From Fistularia commersonii (taxonomy: Eukaryota > Chordata > Actinopteri > Syngnathiformes > Fistulariidae): a DNA stretch of 64,000 nucleotides. The translations under genes and the position numbers were made by a program. Under the pieces are notes generated by a model. That model made no database searches. It had not been told where the DNA came from and was given only the letters and a program-made list of their open reading frames with translations. Positions within the stretch are counted from its first letter, which is position 1; each line of letters starts with the position of its first letter. The stretch is taken from NCBI GenBank assembly GCA_037954325.1, contig JBBMNZ010000021.1:14701116-14765115 (forward strand), written 5' to 3'. Of the stretch, positions 33,946 through 46,139 are shown piece by piece.

Positions 33946-35100
33946 GGAAGGAGTGAGCGAACGAACCGGGAATCGAACTGGGAATGTTCGGTTACGAAGG
34001 CGGTTGCTGAACCTCCTGCGTGGTACGGGAGGTTCGGCAAGCAAACGAACAAACATGGGAACGAGCAAAAGAGCGAGCAAACGAATGAACAAACGATTCA
34101 GTGAACCGGCAAACGAACGTGCGAACGAGCGCCTGAGAAAAAGAGCAAACATACGAACAAAATAATTAGCTAATGAGCGAGCATGAGAACGTCTGAACGT
34201 AGGAAAGAACGAGGGAATGAATGGACGAACAAACGGACGAATGAGCAAATGAACCATCAAACCAACGAGCCAATGAAGCGAACAAACGACAAACTGACCC
34301 ACCGACCGAGCGAACGAACGAACGAATGAAAAAACAAACAAACAAACAAACAAACAAACAAAACGCGACAGAGTAAACTCAATAAACGAATGGACGGGAA
34401 CGAACAGAGGAACGATATAATCGATGAGTGATTGAGTGACTGGCTGTACGTCTCCATGTTTCTGCAGAGTAAACATTGAAGGGTCGACACATCGAACAAA
34501 CAAGCAACGAACAAACAACCGACTGAAAGACTAACTGACCGACCGATCGTCCGAGCGACTGAGCGACCGGACAAACAAACGTACGATCGAACAAACAAAT
34601 GTACGCCCGGATGGACGAGGGAACGAGTGAGCTTGCAAATGGACAGACGGACGGACGAACGAGTCGACCAACTAACGGGCGAAAAACAAAACAGGAATGA
34701 AAGAACGGAACATGAAGATGCAAACTTTCAGACAGAAGAATCAATGGATGAAGGGAAAGATAGAAGAACAGATGGATAAACAAATGGAAGTGCAGACAGA
34801 CAGTTTGACAGACGGATGACTGGACAGACGGACAAACAAATGGATGTACGGACAGATGAACAAACAAGCGAACGAACGAACAGACCAAACGGGCGGACTT
34901 GTGGATGGACGATTGAACAGACCGATGAACGAACAACCAAAAAAAAAAATCAACAAACGAGCGAACAAACGAACTGGTGAACAAACTGGTGGGCCGACAA
35001 ATGGACAGTAAGCGAACAAATGTACAAACGAGCGTACGAATGAGTGAACAAGCAAACGATCGGACTTACGGATGGATGAATGAACTCATCGCCTCGCACT
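33946..35100. repeat. Degenerate tetranucleotide array, GAAC type, with inverted-repeat arm
   Basis: GAAC/AAAC/GGAC multiples throughout, with a pure AAAC core at 34331-34358. 34018-34275 is the left arm of an inverted duplication with 37252-37512: for example GAACGAGGGAATGAATGGAC here against its exact reverse complement near 37299. 33967-33980 on the minus strand contains GGTTCGATTCC-like tRNA-type B-box sequence. Confidence 0.85.
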
Positions 35101-36040
35101 GAATATAAAGAATATATGCGTATAAGCGCTAATGGTTGTACGTCAGCAAGATGTTTATTCCTCTCGAAGAATACAGTTTCTGGCGAAAGCAAAGTTTGGC
35201 TCTTATGATTCTCTGAATGAACAAATGATTCATTTCAAAGTGTCCTGTTCGTTTGTGGAATCCACGTCCAAAAAAAGGATAATTATTGCTATCATTATTT
35301 CTATATCTAGATGGAAGAAGAGGCTGCATCTCAAACGCCTCAATACGTCGGAGAGCAAGATGTCGCGGATCTGCGTTTTCACCGAATCGCGGGAGCAGAA
35401 GGGGGATTCGCTCAAAGAAAAACGATTCACGCTCAGCTTTCTGAAGTGCCCTTCCCAACCGTCTCGGGGACTCTTCAAAGATTCCCCGCCCTGGCTGCAC
35501 GATGAAGACACCTGGTTCGACGAGCCAAGTTTCAGATGGAAGTAGACCAGAGTAACCGGCGGAGGAGTTCTCCCCTGAGCCAAGAGGAAGTCTTCTACGC
35601 CAACAGCGTTCTTGGGGATACACCGGAAAGGACTTGAAACACCGTGTTCCCGATGTACCAGACATTCCGGGCGGCCGTAATGCGGCGTAACGTGATTAGC
35701 ATGATGACGATCCCCGCGTTGGCCGGCCGGAACGAACGGTTCCCTTCGCTTCCTTCTCGGCGGTGAAGTAACGATCTTACCTTGACCTTCCGAAGGCAGA
35801 CGGGGAACAGCTTGCGGCTCAGATGGCGGGTTAATGCGCTTCGTTATAGCCGAGCTTCAGATCTCACGTTTGCTGGAGGAAGGAATATAAACACGTCATG
35901 TTTAAATCTTAAAAGCGAGAGCCGTGTAGAGTTTTGAGTTTCGTGAGAATGGGGGTCGGCCTCCAAACTCCAAATATCTGAAGGTTCGATCCTCCGCGAA
36001 CGGATTGAAACTTCAGGTAATTACAACCGTCACTTACTTG
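35101..36040. other. Unique spacer between opposed arrays
   Basis: Mixed sequence. 35945-36000 ends with GAAGGTTCGATCCTCC, a tRNA-like B box of the kind that heads fish dispersed repeats. Open frames of 110-180 codons lie on both strands with no recognisable domains. Confidence 0.45.
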
Positions 36041-37529
36041 TATGCTCAGTCTTCCATCTGTTCGTTCGCTCTCGCGTTCCGTCGTTCGTTAGCTCGTTCG
36101 TTCGTTCATTCAGCCGCTAATTTGCCCGTTCATTTGTTCACTGATTTGTTTGTTCGTTCGTTCGTTCGCTCGATTCGTCGGTCGGCTCTTTTGTTTGTTC
36201 TTCCGTTTCATTCGCGCAGTCGTTCATTTGTTCGTCTATTTAGTTGTTCTCGTGCTCGCTCTTTATTGTATCTTTTGTTGTTTTTGTTCTCTTTATTTAA
36301 CCCGTCGTGGCTGAACCGTGAGCTGCCATCGAGTGGCGCCAGGGGAGCGGTTAGGGGTTCAGTGTCTCGCCAAACAACATTTTAACAAGTGAACTTTTTT
36401 TTTCGTACATTTGTTTTTTCGTTTGTGTGTTTGCTGGTTGACTCATTCACTCACTCACTCACTCATTTGTTTGTTTGCTGATTCGTTCATTGATTCATTT
36501 GCGCATACTCGTGTTCGTTCATTTGTTCATTCTCTCATTCACTGATTCATTGTCGATTCGTTAGTTTGATTCGTTAGCTCGCTCGCTCGCTCTTGCGTTC
36601 CGTCGTTCGTTGGCTCGTTTACCCGTTCGTTCCTTCATTCAGCCGCTGATTTGCCCGTTCATTTGTTCACTGATTTGTTTGTTTGTTTGTTCGTTCGTTC
36701 GCTCGATTCGTCGGTCGGCTCTTTTGTTAATTTATTGATTCTTCCGTTTCATTTGTGCAGTCGTTCATTCGTTCGTATATTTAGTTGTTCTCGTGCTCGC
36801 TCGCGAGCTGATTCTTTTTTGTTTTTTTTGTCGTTTTTGTTCTCTTTATTTAACACGTCGTGACTGAACCGTGAGCTGCCATCTAGTGGCGCCAGGGGAG
36901 CAGTTAGGGGTTCAGTGTCTCGCCAAACAACATTTTAACAAGTGAACTTTTTTTTCGTATGTTTGTTTTTTCATTTGTGTGTTTGCTGGTTGACTCATTC
37001 ACTCACCCGTTTATTTGTTTGCTGATTCGTTCATTGATTCATTTGCGCATATTCGTGTTCGTTCATTTGTTCATTCTCTCATTCACTGATTCATTGTCGA
37101 TTCGTTAGTTCGCTCACTCGTGCATTCAGTCGTCTGTTGCTCATTCACTCGTTCATTTGTCTGCTCGCTCACTCGCTTCTTCATCCGCTCATACATTTGT
37201 TTGCTTGTTTGTTTGCTTGTTCGCTCACTCGATCGTTTGCTCGCTCGTTCATTGGCTCGTTGGTTTGATCGTTCATTTGCTCACTCGTCCGTTTGTTCGT
37301 CCATTCATTCCCTCGTTCTTTCCTACATTCAGACGTTCTCATGCTCGCTCACCAGCTGATTATTTTGTTTGTATGTTTGCTCTTTTGCTCAGATGCTCGT
37401 TCGCACGTTTGTTTGCTGGTTCACTGAATCGTTTGTTCATTCGTTTGCTCGCTCTTTTGCTCGTTCCCATGTTTGTTCATTTGCTTGCCGAACCTCCCGT
37501 ACCACGCAGGAGGTTCGATTCCCGGCTCG
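36041..37529. repeat. Degenerate tetranucleotide array, TTCG type, with direct duplication
   Basis: Two copies of about 540 bp follow one another (36055-36590 and 36590-37130). Each carries a TTCG-type array, then GTGAGCTGCCATC and AGTGGCGCCAGGGGAGC, then GTTAGGGGTTCAGTGTCTCG and AACAAGTGAAC. 37252-37512 is the right arm of the inverted duplication with 34018-34275 and ends in GGAGGTTCGATTCCCGGC. Confidence 0.85.
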
Positions 37530-38480
37530 TCTGATTGAAGGAATGGTTGGATGGACAGACGGACAAGCAACCAAATGGACAGCAGACGAGCAAGCATGCA
37601 AATTTCTGATGTTTGTCCGACAGATGAACGAAGGAGTAGACGGACGGTTAAACAGATGGACGAACGAAAGAGCGAGTGAACGAACAAGCAAATATTTGAA
37701 TAAGTGAATGAAAGAGTGACCGCTTAAAGAAGTGAGCAAAATAACAGACTCACAAGTGGATGAGCGTCCGTCCGAAATTCTGAATGAACGTTTGTCCGCA
37801 AACGAACGGGCGAATAAATGTTCAGACGAGCAAATGAGAGGAAGAGCGAGCGTCCCAACTTCCAAATGAATGCTTGTGTGACGGACGAACAAATGAGTGA
37901 ATGGACAAGCGACCGATTAAACAGTTTAGCGTACAAATGTTTGTGCTGCAGATGAACGAACAAACGGACAGACGGTCAAACAGATGGACGAATAAGCGAA
38001 TCATCGGTGAGTTGAATCAGTGAGTGAATCAGTGAGTGAATCAGTGAGTGAATGAACAAGAGAGCAACTAAAGAAGTGAGCCACAGAATGAAGGAACAAA
38101 CAGATTAACGGGTGTCTAAAATTCCTGATGAATGTTCGCCCGAATTAACGAACAATCGTCCGAAGTGAGGGTCCAAACTTCCAAATGAATATCCAAACGA
38201 ATCACCAAAAGAATAAATAAACGGACGGCGGACAAGCGAATCTTCAAGCTTTCGAATGAACCTTTTTTCCAACAGATGACTGAACGAGCGGACGGACGTA
38301 AGTCTCTGCGATTGAGCGAGCGAACATCCGAATGAATAATTGTCCGAATGAACGAACGAACAATCGTCTGAATTAAGGAACGAATTGCGGACGGACGGAC
38401 AGATGGATGGATGTTCGGTCGGACGGACGAACGGACAGATGGATGGACGGACAAACGAGCAAACGAATGAGCAAATCACA
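37530..38480. repeat. Degenerate tetranucleotide array, GAAC type
   Basis: The strand bias flips immediately after 37529 from TTCG to GAAC. Units include GACGGACAAGCAACC, TGAATCAGTGAG (three copies near 38010-38055) and GGACGGACAGATGGATGG. Some blocks (CCAACTTCCAAATGAATGC at about 37855) resemble 48455-48490. Confidence 0.85.
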
Positions 38481-39408
38481 ACAAAAGGTCCTCTTTTAAG
38501 GCCTTTCCAGCTGAAGACACCAATCGGGCAAATGAGGCGCCTGTTAAACCGAAACTTTTGCAGAAGTTTTCTCATTTTTGACCTCCAGATGTCCATTCCT
38601 GGTTCCGGCTGATTGGCTTGGCTTCCACAAGGCACTCGGGTGGAGAAAACAACGGAAAATGGGCGACAAGAGCCGGGGAAGAGGCTGCCGGGATGGCGCT
38701 CTCATCTTGGCAACACTCAAATCCAATCTGCCTCAAGCCCCTACGTACCTTCCCCCCCCCCGCCTTCGCATCTTCACCCCGATACGACTCGTTCCAGAGA
38801 AGGGGCGTCATTATCGGACACACCTGCCGCCCCTTTTTTCGGTCCCGAACCGTAGCTTATCTCCCGCCTCGCTCGGATCCCACATCCTCACCCAACCTTG
38901 ACTGATGGCGATCTCTCACGTTTTGCGTTTTTGGCACTTTTGCTTGGGTGCACGCCCATATGCAGATGAAAACGCATTTATAAATAATTTGTATCTCCGG
39001 TTTGTGCAGGCGCAAACCGCGCCGGTATCTCACACAGTTGTTGCTCATGCTACGCTGACGCGACGCGCGGTTCCCACTGACTTTTTAATCAACAACCCTC
39101 CTCCGCCAGCAAGAATGGGAAAGCGTCGCGCAAAAACGAAACGTGCTAAAAGACTTGTTAACATGGTTCCACATCTCACAGCGCTTCCTCTTCTGACAGG
39201 TTGCCATGGCTACCAGACTTTGAAGGCACCTCCTTCCATCTGTGCTGCGGCGGCGGCGGCGGCTTCCGCCCTGCCTTGCTTTTCCTCTGCCTTCGTCTCC
39301 GTCGCTTCTTTTCCCGGCGATGCAAACGACGACGGAGAAGTCAGATTCCATTCAAATGGCGGAAAATCATGGCGCTTTCTGGACAGCAGAGGTCGAGAAG
39401 ATCCACAG
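38481..39408. other. No recognised gene
   Basis: Single-copy-looking, GC-balanced sequence with a GGC run at 39246-39260. The 204-codon plus frame starting at 38905 runs into the hAT MITE at 39409 and has no recognisable domain, so I do not call it a gene. Confidence 0.45.
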
Positions 39409-39981
39409 CAGGGGTGTCAAACTCATTTTCGCCACATTAGCATAATGGCCACATGGAACGGTAACAGTATCAATGGAATTAAATGTCGTGAAATAAATGT
39501 AACTACTCCTTATTGTTAAATAACTCTGAATATATTAGTCATTCGAATCCAAAACGTTATATAGCATTTGCATAGATGTATGTTTACTACGTAGTTGCTG
39601 TGTTCCAAAGCTAGCTTTCGCTGCTATGCTTTCGTGAACACATTCTTGGACATTTTGGGTTTTTTCTGGAATGCTAACATTAGCATAGTTAGCGCCGTGT
39701 TTGGATGTAGATTCCCTTCTTTGACAACCGACGCCGCCTCATAACACAAAAAACCATACCGCTTTTTCTCCTTCAAGCACAAACACATAATGGCCTTCCC
39801 ATCTTTCTGGAAACAGCCTTCCATCTGCAGCAACTTTTCTCTTCCCGGATGTTAAAAATTCCTCAATTCCACTTGTTGAAAATGGCGGGACGCCAATCAA
39901 ACATTTCAAGATGCTCTCGTAGGCCACATAAAACGACACGGCGGGCCACATTTGACCCGCGGGCCTCGAGTTTGACACTTT
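39409..39981. mobile_element. hAT MITE (CAGGGGTGTCAAACTC type)
   Basis: It begins CAGGGGTGTCAAACTCATTT and ends GGCCTCGAGTTTGACACTTT, inverted repeats with a decayed right tip. Flanking octamers ATCCACAG (39401-39408) and ATCTACAG (39982-39989) match at 7 of 8, a hAT-type duplication. The interior includes GGCCACATGG near the left and GGGCCACATTTGACCCGC near the right end. No transposase is present. Confidence 0.85.
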
Positions 39982-39989
39982 ATCTACAG

Positions 39990-41214
39990 GAACACAACAT
40001 CCCCCGGGAGCAAGTCCACTGCCTTTTACCGGGGAAGAACCTCGGACGGATCCCAGCTCAATGTGGGCGGCCTTCTGCCTCGACCGAGAGAGCGGGAAGG
40101 ACAAAGAGCGATGCAATGTTAGGCGTAATATTTATAAAACGTATAACAACGCCTGGCGAAACACGGCAGAAAATCAAGCCGTGAGAACCTGCAGGTTAAG
40201 AAGGTCCAGGGTGCATCAGGAGAGAGTAGGGCAGCGTATTTGGGAGCTTTGCTAACTCTTATCTGTAAGTTTTCTCAAAAACAAAGGTTTTAAGTCCATG
40301 AAAAGAAAAAGAAGGGACAAGAAAAAAAGGGAAGCTCTGCGGTAAAAACATCGCCACTCCACTTGACTTTGCTGGAATTGTTTTCGCTCTCTCTGTTTAT
40401 TTCTCTTAAAGAAAAATAAATAAACCCCAACAAGTCAGGCTTTGCCGACCTCCTGGCCTTCACGGTGTTTACAGGCCTTTTTCACCGTGAAGAAAACCAC
40501 CTGTATTTCAAAAAGCAGAAGCCCACTTCTGCTGCAAGAACAGTGGTGCTGAAAGCCACATGCTAACAGATGAAATAATACATTAATATCTTTAAAATTC
40601 ATCCAAGAAAAGCATCGGTGGACATCTGGTGAGACACTGCCGTCGATCAAGCCCCGCCCCCTGGGAACCTGGCCAATGAGAGAGCCCAAGGAGAAAAGAT
40701 GATTATATTCTAAATGACACAGGAAAAATATATTTTTAACTTTACATCTTCTATCATTATTTTATTTTATTTTATTTTATTTTATTTTATTTTATTTTGG
40801 TTTAGTTTTAACTTCACAACTTCTATTGTTGTTTTACTTTGTACAGTTCGATTTTATTGTATTTTATTTTAGTTTAATTAGTTTAACAGTTAATCCTACT
40901 AAAATTGATAAATAATGTTTATTGATAGGCAATGATTAGGTGGCACTGATTTCATTATTTGAAACACAAACAATAAATATCAGACCCGTCTTGACTTTGT
41001 CATTATTGTAGAAAAAGATTAAGAATTTAATTTAAAACATTAATAATTATAACAAATTGAAATATACACATTACAATGTCATCTGCAAACAAAATCATAC
41101 ACATGTACTCGTAAATACACATGTATGTATATTTTTATACCTTTACACGCCTTTCACTTTATTTGTATTCATTTTTTCTGATCTTTTGTGTTTTTTTTTA
41201 ATTTTTATGTATAG
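39990..41214. other. No recognised gene; AT-rich with TTTTA repeat
   Basis: 40756-40798 is a (TTTTA)n microsatellite. The remainder is mixed to AT-rich, without an exon or RNA gene. Confidence 0.5.
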
Positions 41215-41312
41215 TTTGGTTCTTCACTTTACTATGTGAACAGGAGCTGCTTTCAACAAAAAGCAGTTTCCCCCTTGGGAATCATAAAATATTCTGGTTC
41301 TGATTCTGTTAC
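41215..41312 (+). mobile_element. LINE 3' tail (L2/CR1-like)
   Basis: CAGTTTCCCCCTTGGGAATC, then ATAAAATATTCTGG and TTCTGATTCTG. A CCTTGGG-AATC-ATAAA block followed by short TTCTGA repeats is the usual 3' end of fish L2/CR1-type retroelements. Confidence 0.6.
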
Positions 41313-42691
41313 ATAAATAAGGTTACCGGTCCACAAAGAAAATCTTTCTTGGTACAAATTATTCTCTGACATTAATTTCAAAAAACTGATTCTGCCTTTG
41401 CCTTACTGCCGTACTTAACTCTGTCTGTCATTTTGCACATGAGCTAGCGCGAGCTACCCATTGAAAAAGACGAGCCAGGAACAAAAGTCGCCGGAGAGCT
41501 TTTTCGGGAGGAAGTGATGAGACAAGAGAAGAGCTGCAGACTGGAAGCAAAAAGAAAAAATATCAAGATTCCTACCCGAGTTACGGGTTCATCGCAACAT
41601 ATGACACACAAGCGCCGAGCGGCGAACGGCTAGCTAACCAAGCTACGAAACCCTCAATTCAGATAAAACACCCTGCGCTAAAAGACAAACCCTTGCAATT
41701 TTTGAAAGAAAAAAGAACAAAAACAGTTACGGAGAGTCACCACTTCAACAAACCGCCCCGAAAGCGTCAGTCTTTGTTGTTCTTTGCATCGCTAAACCTG
41801 AGAAAACCTTTTACCGTTTGAGAAGAATTGATTCCGCCTGCTAAGCTACGAACGACACGCACCCTGAACTTTTTGGAGAGCGTGACTTTATATTACGGCG
41901 AATTGATGTCATAGTGCTAGATTTTTGTAATTGCCTGATATAAAGTGTAACGATCAGATTAAATACTGTGAACTGACAAAAGTGTTTATGATTTGAAACA
42001 TTTTCGTGTATAAAACTGTTCCCTGCTACAAAAAAGGGTTGTGCACCGCTATGCTATAGTTTTTGAACACTATATGGTAAAACAAATATGTACTTCACGT
42101 GTCAGTGTTTGCAAAGTGTTTGCGACCGACGGGATCTTTATTTAAACTAAAGTCGGAAAGTCATTCCTTCCTTTCCGTTGAGCTGATTACCCGCCGTCCG
42201 CGAGTCTCAACTCTTATCTTCTCATTTATCTGTCAACCCGGGGAAGCAAATAAACATATTTCCAACTAATTAAATCAGTCCTTTAATGCCGCCGCTGGAA
42301 TCGATGCGCCGGCAAATGTCAAATGTTTACACGCTGGAAGCCGAGAGGAATCATTACCTGGGACGAGGTGCGACCCAAAGGTCAGCGGGAACATCTGCGA
42401 GAGCCGAGTGAAGACGTATGACGACCGCGGCGGCATTAACCCTTTCCCTTATCTTCCTGTCGCAACCAGGTTAAGAACTGAAAACACACACACACACACA
42501 CACACGGAACTTTCGCGACGGCATCATCCCGCCGGTTAATTAATTGAACTAATTACGGGTCTTCGTGTCGCCTCCACTGCCAGCCAATGTCCGCGCCTTA
42601 TCTCAATCCCACAATGCACTTGATCACAAGCTGCCCGTTTGAGATGCTCCAGAGCAGGGATTAATTAATTCATGAGCGGCGGGTCGTTACG

Positions 42692-42723
<32 letters not shown>

Positions 42724-43070
42724 GACAATGAAAGTGACAGCAGCGAGTGAGGTAGCGGCGTGTTCAGAAATGACTCTGTTAATCAGATGAACGCCGGGGT
42801 CAAAGGGCGCAGCGCCGCCACGTCTGCCGGGGATTCGCCCGGCCTCCTCTGATACATCTTTAGCGCATAAATAATGAATCTTGTGATTCATCAGACGTCG
42901 GCGTCTTATGCTAATTTCACATATCGGAATTAGAAAAAGAGAGATAATCAAAAACGTAAAGCCTTAATCTGCCCCGTGTTGTCGTCGCCGCCGAATCCAC
43001 GCGGCGCTTCTTTCTTCTCCGACGCCTACAAGCCTCGGCTAATGAGCGTTATTACTCTTGTTGTCGTTCA
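41313..43070. other. Largely unique sequence, possible conserved non-coding region
   Basis: Between 42120 and 43000 I see no repeat family except two CA tracts (42484-42505 and 42692-42721). The region holds several homeodomain-like TTAATTAATT sites (42535-42545 and 42661-42670) and a POU-like TATGCTAATTT (42907-42917). No coding exon is supported. A regulatory role is inference only. Confidence 0.35.
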
Positions 43071-43079
43071 TTCATTCGT

Positions 43080-45600
43080 TAGCTGTAACGCTCGTCCCAG
43101 TCACGCTGGCGCCGGGCCGCCATTGGACGAGAGGCGGGGAGGATGATTCACCCCCTCGTTCACGAATCACACAGACGTGCAAAATTCATTCATGCATAAT
43201 AGAGATGCAAACATTCACCCCGTCATTAAGACGTCATGCAGAAACAACATTTCACCCTTTCGTTCATGAATCATAACGTCAATTAATGATTCACTCTGTC
43301 AGTCACACGTCATATAGAGACAATCAACCATTCACCCTCTCATTCATGAATCAAATAGAAACTAACAACAATTCACCCTCTCATTCATGAATCAAATAGA
43401 AACTAACAACAATTCACCCTCTCATTCATGAATCAAAATGTCAATTAATCATTCGCCCTCTTGTTTACACAGCATAGGGAGACAAAAAATTCACCATTTC
43501 ATTCATAAGTCATACGGACATCAACATTTCACATACAGAGGCATGCAAACATTCACCCTGTCATTGAGACGTCATAGAGAAAAATACCCTCTCATTTACG
43601 AATCAAATAGAGACAAACAACCATTCACCCTCTCATTCAGACGTCATGTGGAGGCACAAAATTCACCCTCTCATTCATGAATCATAATGTACATTAACCA
43701 TTCGCCCTCTTGTTTACGCAGCATTGGGAGACAAAAAAAAAATCACCATTTCATTCGTAAATCCACATTTCACCCTCTCATTTAAGAATCAAATAGAGAA
43801 AGACAACCATTCACCCTTTCATAAAGACTTTATCTAGAAACTAACAACAATTTACATCTCATTCATGAATCAAAATGTCAATTAACCATTAGCTTTCTCA
43901 TTTACACGGCATAGGGACACAAAAAAAAAACAAACACTTTTTTTTGTGAATCCACATTTAACCCTCTCATTCAGGGGTCATATAATCACTCATCCATTCA
44001 CCCATCATACAAAGACATGCAGACGTTCAACCTGTCATTGAGACGTCATAAAGAAAAATACTTTCCACCCTCTCATTCACGAATCAAATAGATACAAACA
44101 ACCATTCACCCTCTCATAAATACATTATCCAGAAAATAAAACAGTTCGGGTCTCATTCATGAATAAAAATGTCAATTAACCATTTGCCCTCTCATTTACA
44201 CGGCATCGGGCAACAAAAAAAAAAAAAAAAAATTTTTTTGTGAATCCACGTTTCACCCTCTCATTCACGGGACATATTATCATTCATCCATTCACCCATC
44301 ATACAGAGAGATGCAAACATTCACACTCTCACAGAGACGTCATATGGTAAAATAATATTTCACCCTCTCATTTCAGACGTCATATGGAAGCATAAAATTC
44401 ACCATTTCATTCATGAGTCATATCGACGCCAACAACCATTCACCCTCTCATTCATGAATCCCACAGAGACATGAAAACGCTCACCTTCTCATGGAGACGT
44501 CATAAAGAAAAATACATTTCACCCTCTTATTCATGAATCAAATAGATACAAGCAACCATTCACTCACTCATAAACACATTATCTGGAAATTAACAACAAT
44601 TCACATCTCAATCATGAATTAAAATGTCAATTAATTATTCGCCCTCTCATTTACACGCCGTAGAGATCCTAAAAAAAAGTCACCCTCTCATTCGTGAGTC
44701 ATTCATCCGTTCAGCCGTCATGCAGAGACGTGCAAACATTCACAAATATATTTAAGACGTGCAAACATTCACAAATATATTTAAGACGTGCAAACATTCA
44801 CAAATATATTTGAAACATGCAAACATTCACAAATATATTTGTGACGTGCAAACATTCACAAATATATTTAAGACGTGCAAACATTCACAAATATATTTAA
44901 GACGTGCAAACATTCACAAATATATTTAAGACGTGCAAACATTCACAAATATATTTAAGACGTGCAAACATTCACAAATATATTTGTGACGTGCAAACAT
45001 TCACAAATATATGCAGAAACATGTAAACATTCACAAATATATTTGTGACGTGCAAACATTCACAAATATATTTAAGATGTGCAAACATTCACAAATATAT
45101 TTGTGACGTGCAAACATTCACAAATATATTTGAAACATGCAAACATTCACAAATATATTTGAGGCATGCAAACATTTACAAATATATTTAAGACGTGCAA
45201 ACATTCACAAATATATTTGAGACGTGCAAACATTCACCCTGTCATTGAGACGTCATCGAAAAAAAACACATTTCACTTCATATTGTCATTTAACCATCCG
45301 CGCTCTCATTCATGAATCAAATAAACATTTCACTCCTCATTAATAAATCATAATGTCAATTAACAATTCACACATCATAAAGAGACGTACAAAATTCACC
45401 CTTTCATTCTTACATAACAAAGACACGCTAGAAAAACACACCGTCGTATTCAGACGTACAAAAATTCACCCTCTTATTCACAAATCCTACACACACCGAC
45501 AACATTTCACCTCTCATCCAGACGTGCAACCATTCGACGACGGCGTTAGAAGACGTGCGGAAAACGTCTCCATTTGAGGTGTTTGTGGAGCCTTCAGAGC
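43080..45600 (-). repeat. VNTR-expanded dispersed repeat (second large example)
   Basis: The left edge carries the repeat tail CCATTGGACGAGAGGCGGGG (43121-43140), as at 7530-7550. It is followed by 2.4 kb of units built from CATTCACCCTCTCATTCATG, AATCAAATAGAAACTAACAA and GACGTCAT blocks. 43330-43430 contains two identical 51-bp copies. A pure 29-bp array lies at 44716-45240. Confidence 0.8.
44716..45240. repeat. 29-bp minisatellite, about 18 copies
   Basis: The unit is GACGTGCAAACATTCACAAA followed by TATATTTAA. Variants change AAGAC to TGTGAC, GAAAC or GAGGC, so subtypes can be followed along the array. It is the most homogeneous part of the 43.1-45.6 kb VNTR. Confidence 0.95.
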
Positions 45601-45751
45601 TGGAAGCTCAGCAGATGCCTCCTCTCAGAGGAGACGCTTTTAACTTCACTTCACTGGAGCTGCACAACACTGAGGGGAAAGAAACATTTGCAGCCAATCA
45701 CACACATTTGAAGATCAAAGCGGGGCAGCATTGAGCGCACCGATTTGTATG

Positions 45752-45756
<5 letters not shown>

Positions 45757-45789
<33 letters not shown>
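45757..45789. repeat. (GT)n microsatellite
   Basis: About 16 GT dinucleotides. It is followed by an inverse CA tract (45894-45953) and another GT tract (46073-46124). Confidence 0.96.
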
Positions 45790-45791
<2 letters not shown>

Positions 45792-45892
45792 GTGGTGGTA
45801 GTGGGGATGGAAAAGAGCCTCCATGGACTGTTGCCATTACCAACAATTCCAACGCAGTTTAGCAATCCGATGAGTACCTTCGGCTGGTTGGC

Positions 45893-45893
<1 letters not shown>

Positions 45894-45953
<60 letters not shown>
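45894..45953. repeat. (CA)n microsatellite
   Basis: About 29 CA dinucleotides. It has opposed GT tracts on both sides within 200 bp. Confidence 0.96.
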
Positions 45954-45955
<2 letters not shown>

Positions 45956-46070
45956 GGCGTGCAGGTCGGAGGGTTGTGGCGCACGCTCGACCGAGGACGA
46001 CGGACGAATCGGACGGAAGGCTCGGGTCCCCGAGGACGAGACCCGCTTCCTCCAGTCACAGCGGGGAACT

Positions 46071-46072
<2 letters not shown>

Positions 46073-46124
<52 letters not shown>
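46073..46124. repeat. (GT)n microsatellite
   Basis: About 26 GT dinucleotides. It is followed by GTCGCCAACCAGA, the near complement of TCTGGTTGGCGAC; compare CGGCTGGTTGGCGACAC just before the CA tract at 45880-45896. Confidence 0.96.
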
Positions 46125-46125
<1 letters not shown>

Positions 46126-46139
46126 GCCAACCAGAACAT

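Noticed and set aside
37500..37530. Possible tRNA gene (GGTTCGATTCCCGGC)
   Set aside because: A B-box-like motif is present here and near 33970, 35980 and 11680, but no cloverleaf with A box, anticodon arm and acceptor stem could be formed around it; better explained as heads of dispersed repeats.
38905..39519. 204-codon plus-strand frame
   Set aside because: It contains an alanine run from a GGC repeat, runs into the hAT MITE at 39409 and shows no domain; chance frame in GC-balanced DNA.
44716..45240. CRISPR-like spaced repeats
   Set aside because: The 29-bp units abut without unique spacers and the context is vertebrate; it is a minisatellite.
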